DNA of 64,000 nucleotides from Desulfobacteraceae bacterium (lineage in GTDB: Bacteria; Desulfobacterota; Desulfobacteria; Desulfobacterales; Desulfococcaceae). A program made the translations under genes and the position numbers. Every line of letters begins with the position of its first letter. The first letter of the stretch is position 1. The DNA is taken from NCBI GenBank assembly GCA_011390755.1, contig JAABRU010000005.1, positions 1 to 64,000 of the forward strand, in the 5' to 3' direction. This document shows positions 8,080 to 17,321 of the stretch, one piece after another. Below the pieces are notes generated by a model. That model saw only the letters and a program-made list of their open reading frames with translations. It made no database searches and had not been told where the DNA came from.

Positions 8080-9597
8080 ATGAATGATCTCAAACATGAT
8101 CCCGATGCCTTTCCGGCAATGGTTCCGGAGATGCAGCCCGAAGAAGAACCCCTGAATATTGCGGATTACTATTTTGTTCTGGCAAAACACAAATGGCTGA
8201 TTTTTTCCTGCCTTCTGATGATTGTCAGTCTGACCCTGTTTTTCACTCTCCGCATGAAACCGGTTTATCAGGCCAGCGGCACTCTGGTGATTGAAAACAG
8301 CCGTTCCGTATCTCCGGTTACCGGAGAATCAATTGAATACGGAAGTTATATCAACCAGCAGATGGCCCTGAATACCCACGCGAAACTGATTAAATCCCGT
8401 CCGGTAATGGAAAAAATTATCCGGGAGCTGAAAATGGATGAAAATTTTCCGGAACAGGGCGCGCAGATCAGTCCCTTAAAAACCTGGTTCATACAGATTT
8501 ACCTGAATATACAGATGATGCTGGGGAAAGAGGAAGAATCCCCCGGGCCGGAAGACAAAGAAAACCTTCTGATCCGTATGCTGGATCAGCAGATCAGCAT
8601 TAAACAGGTGCGGGATACCCATCTGCTTCAGATAGATGTCATGGACAATGAGCCGGAACGGGCCAGGGATATCGCCAATATCACCACCCGGGCCTATATT
8701 GAATTCGATACTTCCGGCCGGCTCCGTTCTTCCAGGGAAATGCTCGGGTGGATGCGGGATCAGTTATATGAAACCCAGAAAAAACTGGAAGATGCCGAAG
8801 CCGCATTTCTGGCATATAAGCAGAAGGAAAAAGTTTTTTCCATTGAAGGCAGACAGGATGTCATCACCCAGCAGATCCGGGATGTCAACAACACCTATCT
8901 GGAAACCCGGAATCTGCGCATGGAACTGGATACCAAGCTGGAGGAACTGGATCGTCTGGCCCGGGGCGGAAAGAATTTTTCCGGGGCAAGGATTCTGCTG
9001 GGCAATGAACTCATTGACAGTCTGTATAAACAGCTGGTGGAGGCGGAAGTGGAACTGAACCGTCTCAGCAAGGTATATAAAAGCAGGCATCCCAAAATTC
9101 TGCAGCTTTCGGGCAAAATCCGGAAAACCCGCGTAAAGCTCAATGAGGAACTGAGCCGGGAAATGCAGAATCTGAAAACCCAGCGCACCGTGCTGCTCAG
9201 TAAAGAGGAAATTTTGCAGAAAACCATGGACGATTTTGAAAACAATGCTCTGGAAGCCAATAAAAAAGAGCTGCAGTACCAGATTTTACAGCGGAACGTG
9301 GAAAGCAACCGGAAGCTCTATGATACCCTTCTGACCAAGATCAAGGCATCGGATATTGATGAAAATCTGGATGTTTCCAATATCCGCATTGCCGAAAAAG
9401 CAGTTACCCCGCTTTTCCCTGTAAAGCCGAATAAAAAACTGAACCTGCTGCTGGGAGCGGTATTGGGTCTGATGCTGGGCGTGGGACTGGCTTTTCTGCG
9501 GGAATATATGGATCAGAGTCTGCGCACCGAAGAAGATGTGCAGAAATTTATCGGACTGCCGGTTCTTTCGGTTATTCCGGAAGCAGAAAAAGTATAA
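8080..9597 (+). CDS. polysaccharide chain-length determinant (Wzz/GumC family)
   Basis: A 505-aa inner-membrane protein with two transmembrane helices: near the N-terminus (WLIFSCLLMIVSLTLFFTL, about residues 44-62) and near the C-terminus (LNLLLGAVLGLMLGVGLAFL, about 455-474). Between them is a long periplasmic coiled-coil region (residues 200-420). The VTPLFPVKPNKKLNL segment before the second helix is the classical Wzz Pro-rich motif. There is no kinase domain; the BY-kinase is the next gene, 12 bp downstream, so the pair is the split CapA/CapB-type arrangement. It controls polymer length and contacts the export protein. Confidence 0.92.
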   Translation: MNDLKHDPDAFPAMVPEMQPEEEPLNIADYYFVLAKHKWLIFSCLLMIVSLTLFFTLRMKPVYQASGTLVIENSRSVSPVTGESIEYGSYINQQMALNTHAKLIKSRPVMEKIIRELKMDENFPEQGAQISPLKTWFIQIYLNIQMMLGKEEESPGPEDKENLLIRMLDQQISIKQVRDTHLLQIDVMDNEPERARDIANITTRAYIEFDTSGRLRSSREMLGWMRDQLYETQKKLEDAEAAFLAYKQKEKVFSIEGRQDVITQQIRDVNNTYLETRNLRMELDTKLEELDRLARGGKNFSGARILLGNELIDSLYKQLVEAEVELNRLSKVYKSRHPKILQLSGKIRKTRVKLNEELSREMQNLKTQRTVLLSKEEILQKTMDDFENNALEANKKELQYQILQRNVESNRKLYDTLLTKIKASDIDENLDVSNIRIAEKAVTPLFPVKPNKKLNLLLGAVLGLMLGVGLAFLREYMDQSLRTEEDVQKFIGLPVLSVIPEAEKV

Positions 9598-9609
9598 AAG
9601 GATAAAGCA

Positions 9610-10863
9610 ATGATGAAGAAAAAAGAAACAGGCAGTCGGAATATCGCGCCGGAATATGATCTGGCGTTTCTGGACAGCAGCCGCAGCAATTCCCGTTTTG
9701 CCGAGGCCTACCGGACCCTGCGGACCAATATCCATTTTTCTGCCACGGACAGCCGGCTGCGTTCTGTTCTGCTTACCAGTGCGGGGCAGTCCGAGGGCAA
9801 AACCGTTACCACAGCCAATCTGGCCTTTACCATTGCCCAGACCGGAAAATCGGTGCTGGTGGTGGACGGCGATTTGCGAAAACCCATGCTCACCAGGCTT
9901 TTCAAGGCCCGCAGCAGCAGCGGGCTGACCGGACTGATGAGCGAAATGTTTCAGGCCGATATCCGCGAAGGAAGACTGGAAGACATGAGTGCGCAGGATT
10001 TGTTCCGGCTCATATCCTTACAAAAACGCAGCGGTGTGCTGGAACTGAACGGGGAAAATGAGCGGATGAAAATCCTTTTCCTCAGCGGAAATGCAGCGGA
10101 TACGGAATGGCTGACAGGGCAGGAGGAGAAAAAACTGCTCCGGATACTGATTCGCAGTCAGGTGCTTTCCAAAGAAAATGCGGAAATCGTTTTCCGCAGG
10201 CAGAAAGACACCGGGCAGAACCCTGTGCGGATTCTTCTGGATATGGGAATGGTCAGTGAAAAAGATATTATCGGGCCTGTGCATATCTCTTTGGCGGAAA
10301 ATATGCAGGTGCTTTCCGGCATGAAAAAAGGGACATTCCGTTTTTCCGAGCGATCGGAATCCTCCTTACGGTCCCTAACGGATCATTCCGGGCCTTTGCG
10401 CAGGGAAACGGAAAAAATATGTGAACAGTTCAGGGGTAAAAACGGAGAACTGATCTGGCTGGCCCAAAAAATTGACGGGGCCGTCATTCAGACAGAAATC
10501 GAGGGACTGTCCCTGCTGCCTTCGGGGGTGATTCCTCCCAATCCCTCGGAACTGCTGGGATCCGAGCGTATGTCTTTTCTGATTTCCTATCTGGAAAAAA
10601 AGTTTGATTTCATGCTCATTGATACACCGCCCATACTGCCTGCCAGTGATGCCCTGCTGGTGGCCCCCCAGGTCGGAGGGGTCAGTCTGGTGGTAAAGGC
10701 CGGAATGCTGAACCGGAAAATGGTGGCCAAGGCCGTGGAACAGCTCCGCAGAACCCAGGCCCGGCTGCTGGGCATCATCCTCAACCGGGTGGATGTGAAA
10801 CGGGAAGGTTATTATAAATATTATCAGAAATACTATAATTACTATTATTCCGAAGCCAAATGA
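9610..10863 (+). CDS. BY-kinase (CpsD/CapB-like tyrosine autokinase) with inserted DUF4388-like domain
   Basis: A 417-aa kinase that would phosphorylate its own Tyr tail and control polymer assembly with the Wzz-like partner. Visible motifs: Walker A SAGQSEGKT (residues 56-64), Walker A' VLVVDGDLRKP (about 82-92), Walker B FMLIDTPP (about 334), and a C-terminal Tyr cluster YYKYYQKYYNYYY. Between residues about 108 and 305, where normal family members pass directly from the A' segment to the IEGLSLLPSG segment, there is a ~195-residue insert. It begins GRLEDMSAQDLFRLISLQKRSG, matching the DUF4388 (PatA N-terminal) pattern, and ends with GTFRFSE. The insert probably senses or binds a partner. 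Confidence 0.9.
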   Translation: MMKKKETGSRNIAPEYDLAFLDSSRSNSRFAEAYRTLRTNIHFSATDSRLRSVLLTSAGQSEGKTVTTANLAFTIAQTGKSVLVVDGDLRKPMLTRLFKARSSSGLTGLMSEMFQADIREGRLEDMSAQDLFRLISLQKRSGVLELNGENERMKILFLSGNAADTEWLTGQEEKKLLRILIRSQVLSKENAEIVFRRQKDTGQNPVRILLDMGMVSEKDIIGPVHISLAENMQVLSGMKKGTFRFSERSESSLRSLTDHSGPLRRETEKICEQFRGKNGELIWLAQKIDGAVIQTEIEGLSLLPSGVIPPNPSELLGSERMSFLISYLEKKFDFMLIDTPPILPASDALLVAPQVGGVSLVVKAGMLNRKMVAKAVEQLRRTQARLLGIILNRVDVKREGYYKYYQKYYNYYYSEAK

Positions 10864-10864
10864 A

Positions 10865-12310
10865 ATGCCCGCGCGTCCGAATCATCCCGGCCGGTGTGTC
10901 CTCCGATCTGTAAAGACCTGCTGCACAGACCCCTCCCTCACAGATTCCGGGGACATATGCAGCAGGCCCCCGAAGGCGGTGCCGCCCCCGCGTCCCCCCC
11001 TGGGAACAATTCTGTGTATTCTGCTCATTTCCTCCTTTCTTCTCTGCCTGCTTTCACTGCGGATGATTTCGCAGATCCATATTTCCCGTGCCGATCAGTA
11101 TATCCAAAAAGAATATTACGGACTGGCGATCTCCCGTCTGGAAAAGGCCGCAGGTCTGTTTCCTGAAAATGCGGAAAAAAAGGGGGGGGATGCACAGAAG
11201 GGGTTCCGGACATTTTTCAGGCATCTGCTCCTTGATGACAGCGTGTACCGCAGGCTGGGGGAAGCATACTTCCGCATGAGCCGCATATCGCCGGATATAA
11301 AAACCGGCATTTCCTGTCTGGAAAAATCCGCAGTATATTACCGGCAGGCCCTGACTGCCAATCCTTTGGATATGCGCATTCCCTTTGGTCTGGCTTTGGC
11401 AGAGTGGCAGCTGGAAAAAATATTCCGTATGCAGGGAGCACCGCAGTCCCTTTCCGCCTACCAGGCCCTCCCCCATTTCCGGCAGGCCGTCCGCCTGCGT
11501 CCCCACGGCATTCAGAACAATTTTTCCCTGCTGCGCTATCTTGCCTGGTCCGGCAAAGAACAGGAGATGTTTTCCCTTATCCGGAAGCTGGTCCGGAATT
11601 ATCCGCCCCTGTATCATTATCTGAAAAAAGAAAATTTCTGGTCGGATGCTTTCCGGTCCGCAGGCATACAGGGGCTGGAGGAGGCCATTGAAAAAAATAT
11701 TCTGCCCCGACATGCCCGGATGATACTTTCGGGCATTATGGCAGAAGACAAAAAATGGGATAAGGCGGTTTTCCATTATGAAAAGGCCCTGACGCACAGG
11801 TCTTTTGAAAACCTTTCCGCCCATTATTACGGACTGGGCCGTCTTCTTTTTTACAATGGGGAAAAGGAAAAGGCCCGGAGGGAATTTCTGAGGGGACTGC
11901 ATATGAGCCGGAAAAGGGAAAAGGATCTGGAGCAGCTGTATCTGTTTTACAGAAAACAGGAAGAAACAGAGGCTTTTTCTGCTTTTCTCTGGGAAATCCG
12001 TGATATATTCCGCCTTTCATTCCGCGCGGAAATACTCATGGCCCGCGTGGAAATGGATCTGCAAAACCATGCGGAAGCCAAAAAAATTCTGCACAGTATT
12101 AATGAAAGAAGACCGGAGGCCGAGGCCTTTTACTGGCTGGCGAGGATTGCAGAGCAGGAAAAAGACTGGGACAGCATGGAAATTTTTATCCAGAAAGCCA
12201 CGGTTCATGATCCGGAAAACCGGCATTATCATGCTGTTTTTGCAAATGTTCTGCGGAAACTGAAAAAATTTGAACGCGCCAGAAAAGAAGATGCACTGGC
12301 AAAAAGATGA
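10865..12310 (+). CDS. membrane-anchored TPR protein of the polysaccharide cluster
   Basis: A 481-aa protein. After a Pro/Cys-rich cytoplasmic N-terminus there is one transmembrane helix (ILCILLISSFLLCLLSLRM, about residues 48-66). The rest is helical with TPR-like repeats, clearest at YIQKEYYGLAISRLEKAAGLFPEN, WDKAVFHYEKAL, HYYGLGRLLFYNGEKEKARREFL and the final MEIFIQKATVHDPENRHYHAVFANVL. It starts 1 bp after the BY-kinase stop, so it is translationally coupled and cotranscribed. Such TPR proteins in export loci scaffold the synthesis/export complex; the specific partner is unknown. Confidence 0.8.
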   Translation: MPARPNHPGRCVLRSVKTCCTDPSLTDSGDICSRPPKAVPPPRPPLGTILCILLISSFLLCLLSLRMISQIHISRADQYIQKEYYGLAISRLEKAAGLFPENAEKKGGDAQKGFRTFFRHLLLDDSVYRRLGEAYFRMSRISPDIKTGISCLEKSAVYYRQALTANPLDMRIPFGLALAEWQLEKIFRMQGAPQSLSAYQALPHFRQAVRLRPHGIQNNFSLLRYLAWSGKEQEMFSLIRKLVRNYPPLYHYLKKENFWSDAFRSAGIQGLEEAIEKNILPRHARMILSGIMAEDKKWDKAVFHYEKALTHRSFENLSAHYYGLGRLLFYNGEKEKARREFLRGLHMSRKREKDLEQLYLFYRKQEETEAFSAFLWEIRDIFRLSFRAEILMARVEMDLQNHAEAKKILHSINERRPEAEAFYWLARIAEQEKDWDSMEIFIQKATVHDPENRHYHAVFANVLRKLKKFERARKEDALAKR

Positions 12311-12372
12311 TGTTAAAAAAAATGCAGGGACTGCCCCCCCCCCAAAAAAATCACTCCGGATGCCCGATAATA

Positions 12373-12407
12373 AATTGACTTGATATTTTTCCCGGTTCAA
12401 GTTAATT
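12373..12407. promoter_or_regulatory. 11-bp imperfect inverted repeat between TPR and beta-helix genes
   Basis: Arms aattgacttga and tcaagttaatt (one mismatch) enclose 13 bp. The sequence is AT-rich and lies 66 bp before the GTG start of the next gene. A cytosine run plus an A-run precede it (about 12340-12350). It could be an operator or a weak terminator; there is no clean T-tract. Confidence 0.4.
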
Positions 12408-12472
12408 GTTTATCATTATACACTGACGCGAAGCGGAAAACAAAAAGGGAATAGGGAAACAGGGGGAAAAAC

Positions 12473-13735
12473 GTGGATAAAAAAAAGAATCCGCAGGTGG
12501 AAAAACTGCTGCAAAAAGGAGTAAATATTCCCTGCCCCGGCAGCGTTGTCATCGGGGAAGAAGTGGATACGGAAAGAATTTCCGCTTCGGGGCTTACAAT
12601 CTGGCCGGGCTGCAAAATTTTCGGAGCATCCACCCTTATCCTGCCCCATGCGCAGATGGGGTATGAAGCCCCGGTTACAGTGGAAAACTGTCATATCGGG
12701 CCGAATGTCCGTCTCAAAGGCGGATTTTTCAGGCAGGCGGTTTTTCTGGAAAAGGCTTCTGCCGCTTCGGGTGCCCATGTGCGGGAAGGCACGATTTTGG
12801 AAGAGGAAGCCAGTATTGCCCATACGGTGGGCCTCAAACAGACCATTCTTTTTCCCTTTGTCACCTTAGGAAGTCTGATCAATTTCTGCGACTGCCTCAT
12901 GGCCGGGGGAAGTGACAGGAAAAATCACAGCGAAGTCGGCAGTTCCTATATCCATTTCAATTATACGCCCAACCAGGACAAAGCCACGGCTTCCCTGATG
13001 GGGGATGTGCCCCGCGGGGTGATGCTGAATCAGCCTCCGGTATTTCTGGGCGGACAGGGCGGACTGGTCGGGCCATGCCGCCTGGAATTCGGTACGGTGA
13101 TTGCGGCCGGTTCGGTGTACCGCAAAGACGAACTCCGGGCAAAGCGCCTGCTGATCGGTTCGGCAGGGCGGGGAGGCAGTCTGCCTTTCAGTTCCGGTAT
13201 TTATCAGAGCATCAAACGGATTCTGATGAACAATTTCATTTATATTGCCAACCTTACGGCGCTGATGCAGTGGTACATACAGGTACGATCTCTTTTCATT
13301 TCGGAGGAATTTCCCCTGTCCCTGCTGGAAGGTCTGAAGGAAAAACTCTCAATGGGCATTGAGGAGCGCATCAGGCGACTGAAAGCCCTGGCAGAAAAAA
13401 TGCCGGATTCCGCCAGCGCCTATGAGGCCGCGAGCGGGGAAGGGGCTTCTGCTTCTCTTCTTGCACAGAAGCGGGAATTTTATGAAAAATGGCCGGAACT
13501 GGAAGCATATTTCCGGCAGGCCCGTCAGAAAAAAGGAGATCCGGAAACTGCGGACCCCTTTCTGGAAATCATGGAAAAAAAGATACGGGAAAAGGGGAAG
13601 AATTATATTCCCCTGATACAATCTCTCCGTCCGGAAGACGCGGAACAGGGAAGCCGCTGGCTGCAGGGGCTTGTGGATGAAATTGCGGGAGATGCCTTTG
13701 CAATTCTCCCTTCATTGGGAAAATACAATTACTGA
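12473..13735 (+). CDS. left-handed beta-helix protein, UDP-GlcNAc pyrophosphorylase/GlmU-related
   Basis: A 420-aa protein starting at GTG behind agggggaaaa. Residues about 20-240 show hexapeptide-type turns ([LIV]-G-x4 spacing: PGSVVIGEEV, IWPGCKIFGAS, VENCHIGPNVRLKGG, VREGTILEEEASI, GTVIAAGSVYRKDE), as in nucleotidyl/acyltransferases of the GlmU C-domain type. The conserved NHSEVGSSYIHFNYTPNQDKATASL segment is like that of the putative UDP-GlcNAc pyrophosphorylases annotated in delta-proteobacteria. The C-terminal ~170 residues are helical. There is no N-terminal nucleotidyltransferase domain, so the catalytic assignment is uncertain. It overlaps no gene; dGTPase follows after 4 bp. Confidence 0.65.
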   Translation: MDKKKNPQVEKLLQKGVNIPCPGSVVIGEEVDTERISASGLTIWPGCKIFGASTLILPHAQMGYEAPVTVENCHIGPNVRLKGGFFRQAVFLEKASAASGAHVREGTILEEEASIAHTVGLKQTILFPFVTLGSLINFCDCLMAGGSDRKNHSEVGSSYIHFNYTPNQDKATASLMGDVPRGVMLNQPPVFLGGQGGLVGPCRLEFGTVIAAGSVYRKDELRAKRLLIGSAGRGGSLPFSSGIYQSIKRILMNNFIYIANLTALMQWYIQVRSLFISEEFPLSLLEGLKEKLSMGIEERIRRLKALAEKMPDSASAYEAASGEGASASLLAQKREFYEKWPELEAYFRQARQKKGDPETADPFLEIMEKKIREKGKNYIPLIQSLRPEDAEQGSRWLQGLVDEIAGDAFAILPSLGKYNY

Positions 13736-13739
13736 TACC

Positions 13740-14795
13740 ATGTCCATCCGCGAAGATTTTGAAGAACGGGAAAGACGTTTCATGTCTCCCCACGGCTGCC
13801 TGAGTTCCCAGTCAAAGGGGCGGAAATATCCGGAACCCCTGCGGGATGTGCGCACCGTATTTCAGTTGGACAAGGATCGCATTGTTTTCTGCAATGCCTT
13901 CCGCCGTCTGAAATACAAAACCCAGGTTTTTCTTTCCCCCCTCGGCGACCAGTACCGCACCCGCCTGACCCATACCCTGGAAGTGGCGCAGATTGCCAGA
14001 ACCATTGCGCGGGCCATGTATCTCAATGAGGACCTGGTCGAAGCCATTTCCCTGGGCCATGATCTGGGGCATACCCCCTTCGGTCACAGCGGGGAGACCG
14101 CCCTGAAAGAGATTTTTTCCCACAGTTTTGCCCATTACGAACAGAGCCTGCGGGTGGTGGATGTGCTGGAAAATAAAGGGAAAGGCCTGAATCTTACCCA
14201 TGAGGTACGGGACGGAATATTAAAGCATTCCAAAGGATACGGTAAGATTGTACCTGAAAATATCAATGAAAAACCCTGCACTCTGGAAGGGCAGATTGTA
14301 CGATTTGCCGATATTATGGCCTATCTGAACCATGATCTGGAAGATGCCATCCGCAGCCGGGTGATACGGGAGGAACAGGTTCCCAGGGAATGTATGGAGA
14401 TTCTGGGAGAAACCCATCCGGACCGGGCTACAAACATGATGCGGGATATTATTTATTCCAGCAAAGAAAAAGAGGGGGAACTGATACTCGCTATGAGTGA
14501 TGATGTCTATTCTGCCATGACCCTGCTGCGGCAGTTTCTCTATGACAATGTGTACCGTTCGGACAAGGTGCATAAGGAATTTGTCAAAGCCAAGAAAATA
14601 CTGTCCGAACTCTATCATTTTTTTCTGGAAAATTCTTCCCGGCTGGAACAGGAACTGATCCACATGGAAATGGATCATCTTATGAAAAACGGCCAGACCT
14701 ATGAGCAGGTTGTCTGCGATTTCATCGCCAGCATGACCGACCGGTATGCCATGAATCTCTACACCAGACTTTTTTTCCCCAGCCCGGTGGTCTGA
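13740..14795 (+). CDS. dgt: deoxyguanosinetriphosphate triphosphohydrolase-like protein (dGTPase)
   Basis: 351 aa when started at the ATG 4 bp after the previous stop (MSIREDFEERE); the 374-aa track form begins inside the upstream gene. HD-domain metal ligands are visible: RLTHTLEVAQIA (His), SLGHDLGHTPFGHSGE (HD pair and further His), and the later VRFADIMAYLNHDLEDA Asp. The N-terminal FEERERRFMSPHGCLSSQSKGR stretch is the standard start of the short (type 2) dGTPase-like family. It hydrolyses dNTPs to the nucleoside and triphosphate and helps control nucleotide pools. It is coupled with the beta-helix gene. Confidence 0.92.
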   Translation: MSIREDFEERERRFMSPHGCLSSQSKGRKYPEPLRDVRTVFQLDKDRIVFCNAFRRLKYKTQVFLSPLGDQYRTRLTHTLEVAQIARTIARAMYLNEDLVEAISLGHDLGHTPFGHSGETALKEIFSHSFAHYEQSLRVVDVLENKGKGLNLTHEVRDGILKHSKGYGKIVPENINEKPCTLEGQIVRFADIMAYLNHDLEDAIRSRVIREEQVPRECMEILGETHPDRATNMMRDIIYSSKEKEGELILAMSDDVYSAMTLLRQFLYDNVYRSDKVHKEFVKAKKILSELYHFFLENSSRLEQELIHMEMDHLMKNGQTYEQVVCDFIASMTDRYAMNLYTRLFFPSPVV

Positions 14796-15173
14796 TACTG
14801 TCCCCCTTCCCATTGCCGTCGGCGTGAGGGACCCGGGAAAAGATAATTCCCCGTTTCATTTCAGCAGCAGAGAATAAACAACGGCCCGACCTGTTTCTGC
14901 CGGACAGTTTGAGAGGGGTTATTTTTTTGCCGGGTTCCGAATGCTTCTGTTTCATTTAAAACGGCATGTCAGTGTCACTGACGTAAGCAGAATATTCCCC
15001 TCCCCCGGCGGGAGGGGTCAGGGGAGGGGGGGGTTTTCAACGGATTTGACCCACTACCCGAAATACCTGCACAATTTTAAGTGAAACAATGCATCAAGAC
15101 TCAGTCGTGCTCTGTCAGGTTTTGAATGACGGTTTATCCGCTCCGTTTCCGCACTCGCACCGCAACCCTAAAT
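14796..15173. other. intergenic region between convergent genes
   Basis: 378 bp between the dGTPase gene (plus) and the dppF-like gene (minus). It contains G/C-rich runs (tcccctcccccggcgggagggg near 14997-15018, an approximate inverted repeat). A fragment ttttaagtgaaacaatgcatc is similar to one near 1053-1075. No coding ORF with a ribosome-binding site was found. Confidence 0.4.
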
Positions 15174-16172
15174 TCATAATGAATTCCCGCTTTCTTTGGC
15201 AAAAAAGCAGGCGGCCCAGTGCTTTTTTTCCACTTCTCTGAATTCCGGTTCTTTTTCCCGGCAGACCTGCTGCGCATAAAGGCACCGGGTATGAAAACGG
15301 CAGCCGGAAGGCGGTGTAATGGGGCTGGGTACATCGCCTTTCAGGATAATACGATGCGCTTTTGTGCGATCCGGGTCCGGCAGGGGGGAAGCGGAAAGAA
15401 GGGCCTGGGTATACGGGTGCAGGGGAGACTGATACAGTTTTTCACTTCGGGCCAGTTCCACCAGTTTTCCCAGATACATCACGGCCACCCGGTCACTGAT
15501 ATGTTCCACCACGCTCAGATCGTGGGAAATGAACAGATAGGTCAGTCCGAATTCTTCCTGAAGATCCTGCAAAAGATTGATGACCTGGGCCTGAATGGAT
15601 ACATCCAGCGCGGATACGGCCTCGTCGCAGACAATGAGTTCCGGATGCAGGGACAGGGCGCGGGCCACACCGATACGCTGGCGCTGTCCCCCGGAAAACT
15701 GGTGGGGATAGCGGCGCATATGCTCTTTTTTCAGTCCCACGGTTTCCAGCAGTTCCAGCACTCTCTGCTCTCTTTCCCGCCGGTTCTGTACGCCGTGAAT
15801 CCGCAAAGGCTCCCCCACAATATAGGATACGGTTTTCCGGGGATTGAGAGAGGAAAAAGGATCCTGGAAGATAATCTGCATCTGTTTCCGCAGGTTCCGC
15901 ATCTGTTTTTTATCGTATGTCAGGATATCTTCCCCGTGGAAAAAAACCTTGCCGGATGTGGGTTCTTCCAGACGCAGCAGTGCCCGGCCCAGGGTGCTTT
16001 TGCCGCAGCCCGATTCCCCCACCAGCCCCAGGGTTTCCCCTTTGCGGATATGCAGACTGATACCGTCCACAGCTTTGACCGAAGCAATTTCCTTTAAAAA
16101 AATGCCCCCGCGGATGGGATAGTGTTTGACAATATTTTCCAGACGGACCAGTATTTCGTTTTTTTCAGGCAT
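15174..16172 (-). CDS. dipeptide/oligopeptide ABC transporter ATP-binding protein (DppF/OppF-like)
   Basis: A 332-aa ATPase. Walker [10 protein letters not shown] (about residues 53-61), Q-loop [10 protein letters not shown], signature [17 protein letters not shown], Walker [14 protein letters not shown], switch His in [13 protein letters not shown]. The C-terminal oligopeptide-type extension contains the [15 protein letters not shown] Cys motif typical of Dpp/Opp ATPases (in some, an Fe-S site). It powers peptide import with the DppD-like partner, whose reading frame overlaps its start by 8 bp. The permease genes lie about 12 kb away on the same strand. Confidence 0.93.
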   Translation of the reverse strand: MPEKNEILVRLENIVKHYPIRGGIFLKEIASVKAVDGISLHIRKGETLGLVGESGCGKSTLGRALLRLEEPTSGKVFFHGEDILTYDKKQMRNLRKQMQIIFQDPFSSLNPRKTVSYIVGEPLRIHGVQNRREREQRVLELLETVGLKKEHMRRYPHQFSGGQRQRIGVARALSLHPELIVCDEAVSALDVSIQAQVINLLQDLQEEFGLTYLFISHDLSVVEHISDRVAVMYLGKLVELARSEKLYQSPLHPYTQALLSASPLPDPDRTKAHRIILKGDVPSPITPPSGCRFHTRCLYAQQVCREKEPEFREVEKKHWAACFFAKESGNSL

Positions 16173-17139
16173 ATTTCAGACACCTTACTTTATGATTTTT
16201 CCCTGCATCATACATATCGGGACGCGTATGGCGGCAGTCGGCAAGCACATCCGGGCAGCGGTCACTGAAAAGGCAGCCTTCGGGCAGGTTGAACAAAGAG
16301 GGGACCACCCCGGCAATGGTACTGAGTCGTCGCACTTTTTCCCGTCCCATCACCGGTACGGACTGCATCAGTCCCACGGTATAGGGATGTCCGGGATTGG
16401 AAAAAAGTGTCCGCACATCTGTGTATTCCACTACTTTTCCCGCATACATCACGGCCACATGCTGGGCCATTTCTGCAATTACGCCCAGATCATGGGTGAT
16501 GAAGAGAATGGATGCGCCTGTTTCATCCTTTAATTTGTTCATGAGGTCCAGAATCTGGGCCTGAATGGTCACATCCAGGGCAGTGGTGGGTTCATCTGCT
16601 ATCATGAGCCGGGGATTGCAGGCCAGGGCCATGGCAATCATTACCCGCTGCCGCATTCCGCCGCTCATCTGGTGGGGATAGTCTTTCAGACGGCTTTCCG
16701 GCGCAGGGATTCCCACCAGTCGGAACATTTCCCTCACCCGTTCTCCTGTTTCTTTGCGACTGCTTTTCCGGTGCAGGCGGATAACCTCCCCCACCTGTTC
16801 CCCCACGGTGTAGACCGGGTTGAGGGAAGTCATCGGCTCCTGAAAAATCATGGAAATCCGGTTTCCCCGGATTTTCCGCATCCCGGATTCGGAAAAATCC
16901 AGCAGGTTCTGCCCTTCAAAAAGAATTTTTCCCCCCACTATTTTTCCGGGGGGGACGGGAATGAGCTGAATAATGGAATGGGCTGTCACACTTTTGCCGC
17001 AGCCGGATTCCCCCACCAGTCCCAAAGTCTTCCCCGCTGCAATGGAAAGACGGACATCATCCACGGCCTTTGCCACCTGCCCCCGCACAAAAAAATGGGT
17101 TTGCAGGTTCTGAATATCCAGGAGGTATTTTTTATTCAT
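16165..17139 (-). CDS. dipeptide/oligopeptide ABC transporter ATP-binding protein (DppD/OppD-like)
   Basis: A 324-aa ATPase. Walker [11 protein letters not shown]-loop [13 protein letters not shown], signature [16 protein letters not shown], Walker [14 protein letters not shown], switch His in [13 protein letters not shown]. The C-terminal [14 protein letters not shown] motif is the Dpp/Opp ATPase tail. First gene of a two-gene unit with the DppF-like ATPase. Its upstream 182 bp is shared with a divergent accessory gene (17322). No peptide-binding protein of this system (DppA) is in the window. Confidence 0.93.
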   Translation of the reverse strand: MNKKYLLDIQNLQTHFFVRGQVAKAVDDVRLSIAAGKTLGLVGESGCGKSVTAHSIIQLIPVPPGKIVGGKILFEGQNLLDFSESGMRKIRGNRISMIFQEPMTSLNPVYTVGEQVGEVIRLHRKSSRKETGERVREMFRLVGIPAPESRLKDYPHQMSGGMRQRVMIAMALACNPRLMIADEPTTALDVTIQAQILDLMNKLKDETGASILFITHDLGVIAEMAQHVAVMYAGKVVEYTDVRTLFSNPGHPYTVGLMQSVPVMGREKVRRLSTIAGVVPSLFNLPEGCLFSDRCPDVLADCRHTRPDMYDAGKNHKVRCLKYA

Positions 17140-17321
17140 ATTGAAAAGTTCCGTTTTGTAAATAATTCAGATATGATTTTATATCAGATGCAGCAGGAAT
17201 TTCAACACCTGAATTCAAAACAAATTTGCGTTGGGAGGAATAGCATTGTATTATATCATTTCAAAAAAACATGCTGTTTTTGGATTTTCAATAATAACAT
17301 ATAGGAAAATAAGGAAAAACC

